Of a stretch of DNA of 64,000 bases, positions 62,918-64,000 are shown in pieces. The notes below the pieces were generated by a model. The model saw only the letters and a list, made by a program, of their open reading frames with translations. It did not search any database and was not told the origin of the DNA. This DNA is from Sedimentibacter acidaminivorans (GTDB lineage: Bacteria; Bacillota; Clostridia; Tissierellales; Sedimentibacteraceae). The translations under genes were made by a program, and so were the position numbers. The stretch is taken from the NCBI RefSeq assembly GCF_017873955.1, contig NZ_JAGGKS010000004.1, positions 1 through 64,000 of the forward strand. The letters are read 5' to 3'. The first letter of the stretch is position 1; each line of letters opens with the position of its first letter.

Positions 62918-64000
62918 TTAATTTTCCTTATTATCTAAATATTCATTAATTTGCAAATCATAAAAAGTTTTTTCTTGTAATTGTTTTGCAATTATTTCTT
63001 TTTTTATAGTATCAATTATAGATTTTGAAGTATTTTTGTTATCGTATGGATTATTTATTTTTTGCAATTTAGATTTCCTTATTACTAAATTAAGTTTCCT
63101 ATATACATCATCTCTATTAGTCTTACAATTAATAATGGATTCACACTGTATTCTGCCATCTTGCCTTTTCCCAATGTTTATCGTATATGTACTTAAGCTT
63201 GGAACCTCAATAATACCACTTGATGAATTACCAACGACTGCTTTTACATATTTTACTGTACTTAAATATTTTAGTGTTCCAAGTGAAAAAAATACAATAG
63301 AATTCATAGGATGACTCAAAACATATTGATCTATCATGTCATTTATAATTCTGCCACCTGTATCTGAATTGCATTTTGTAAATATTATCCTTAAACCTTC
63401 TATTCTATCAAAACCCAATAGGATTTCATTGAATTGATCATACGCAATGCTAGGTTCAAGAGATAGCGGATGAAATGTACACAATATCGTCCTATCATTA
63501 ATATGAAAGTTTAATTCTTTTTCTAATTCTTCCTTAGATAATAATTTTAGTGTTTTAATATTCTCTATCCCTAGAGATCCTACATTAAAAACTCTATTTG
63601 GATTTTCACCTAATTGAATTACTCTTTTTCTATAATATTCTGTTGAAGTAAAATGTAAATAGCTCATTTTTGTGATGGCATGTCTAATCATATTATCAAT
63701 GGTTCCTGCCCCTGTCTCTCCACCATAAAGATGAACTATAGGTATTTGAGCTACCATAGCTGCACTAGCAACTGATAATACTTCATATCTATCCCCTAAT
63801 AAAATTACTAAATCTGGACTTAATCTTTCAAATGAATCCGCAAACCCTATCATACATATACCCATTGATTTAGTAATTCCTTGAGCAGTATCTGAACTTA
63901 ATAGCATCTCTACTTTTTCATCAATCTTAAAACCATCATTTTCAATTTCTTTATAAGTCAAACCAAATTCTGGTGAAAGATGCATTCCTGTTACTATTAA
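62918..64000 (-). CDS. NeuC/LegG-type hydrolysing UDP-sugar 2-epimerase, N-terminus outside the window
   Basis: 360 residues are visible; the frame continues past base 64000 (LIVTGMHLSPEFG), so the ATG at 63985 is internal. Signatures: LVILLGDRYEVL, PIVHLYGGETGAGTIDNMIRHAITKMS, and AVVGNSSSGIIEVPSL. NeuC releases UDP while making ManNAc; LegG does so with diacetylbacillosamine. Which sugar is used cannot be decided. Missing at the 5' end are about 20 residues. Confidence 0.9.
   Translation of the reverse strand, partial: LIVTGMHLSPEFGLTYKEIENDGFKIDEKVEMLLSSDTAQGITKSMGICMIGFADSFERLSPDLVILLGDRYEVLSVASAAMVAQIPIVHLYGGETGAGTIDNMIRHAITKMSYLHFTSTEYYRKRVIQLGENPNRVFNVGSLGIENIKTLKLLSKEELEKELNFHINDRTILCTFHPLSLEPSIAYDQFNEILLGFDRIEGLRIIFTKCNSDTGGRIINDMIDQYVLSHPMNSIVFFSLGTLKYLSTVKYVKAVVGNSSSGIIEVPSLSTYTINIGKRQDGRIQCESIINCKTNRDDVYRKLNLVIRKSKLQKINNPYDNKNTSKSIIDTIKKEIIAKQLQEKTFYDLQINEYLDNKEN

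Noticed and set aside
1-64000. CRISPR arrays, insertion sequences, prophage or integrases
   Set aside because: No regularly spaced direct repeats with unique spacers and no transposase, integrase or phage structural genes were seen.

Overview
The window is strongly AT-rich and looks like the chromosome of an anaerobic, motile, spore-forming member of the Clostridia. Support for this: an alpha/beta-type small acid-soluble spore protein, WhiA, HPr, Hsp33, a GbsR-type regulator, ferredoxin- and NAD(P)-linked flavoenzymes, tungsten/molybdenum enzymes and typical Firmicute AGGAGG ribosome binding sites. The genus cannot be fixed from sequence alone; an amino-acid-fermenting lineage close to Sedimentibacter or the Tissierellia is my guess. 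Nearly every gene is on the minus strand.

1-14.4 kb is the most unusual part: a molybdenum/tungsten catabolic island. A three-subunit xanthine-dehydrogenase-type hydroxylase is in an operon with a histidine-ammonia-lyase homologue that has lost the Ala-Ser-Gly triad which forms the MIO electrophile. That is the hallmark of ergothionase, which eliminates trimethylamine from ergothioneine. Next to it lie a BCCT betaine-type transporter with an altered aromatic box, an XdhC maturation factor, a molybdopterin-binding protein cut by the window edge, a 964-aa SARP-type (BTAD/AAA/TPR) regulator, and a MoaD/ThiS-like protein, a tungsten aldehyde:ferredoxin oxidoreductase and a four-cluster ferredoxin. 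The hydroxylase operon and the transporter gene have the same promoter architecture: a 17-bp core TTTGACTTTTTTTTGAC with an 11-bp direct repeat, exactly 10 bp from a TATAAT box. This is the geometry expected for SARP activators. I read the region as an anaerobic catabolic regulon for ergothioneine or another trimethylammonium histidine derivative.

14.4-25.3 kb is mainly housekeeping: Hsp33, a methyltransferase, a SASP, tRNA-Leu(CAG), a parvulin, HPr, WhiA, Nudix, a THUMP rRNA methyltransferase, a PAS/sigma-54 activator, a second methyltransferase and GlnRS. A 166-bp nested palindrome lies behind glnS. 25.4-29.3 kb holds an OpuA/ProU-type betaine ABC transporter with a divergent GbsR-like regulator and a palindromic operator candidate between them. 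29.4-38.2 kb has Hbd, a YihY/BrkB protein, an RsmC-like methyltransferase, a hairpin-rich intergenic region and a three-gene operon resembling the Stn electron-bifurcating transhydrogenase.

38.3-49.5 kb contains an M18 aminopeptidase, a small exported protein, a LacI-type regulator, an independent structured small-RNA candidate with its own strong promoter, a short FtsH-like protease, IspF, IspD, a PHP protein, asparaginase, an RluA-type synthase, NAD kinase and an O-antigen-ligase-like membrane protein. 49.5-64 kb is signalling and motility: a two-component pair, a lipid kinase, bacteriohemerythrin, a degenerate-GGDEF/EAL protein, two chemoreceptors, a YjfB-like protein and two tandem flagellins. 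These are followed by NeuA/LegF, a PIG-L deacetylase, a GNAT-like protein and NeuC/LegG (cut by the window end), probably for flagellin glycosylation. Three convincing SigD promoters (TAAA-like, 15-bp spacer, CGATAT) tie the EAL, chemoreceptor and flagellin genes into one motility regulon.
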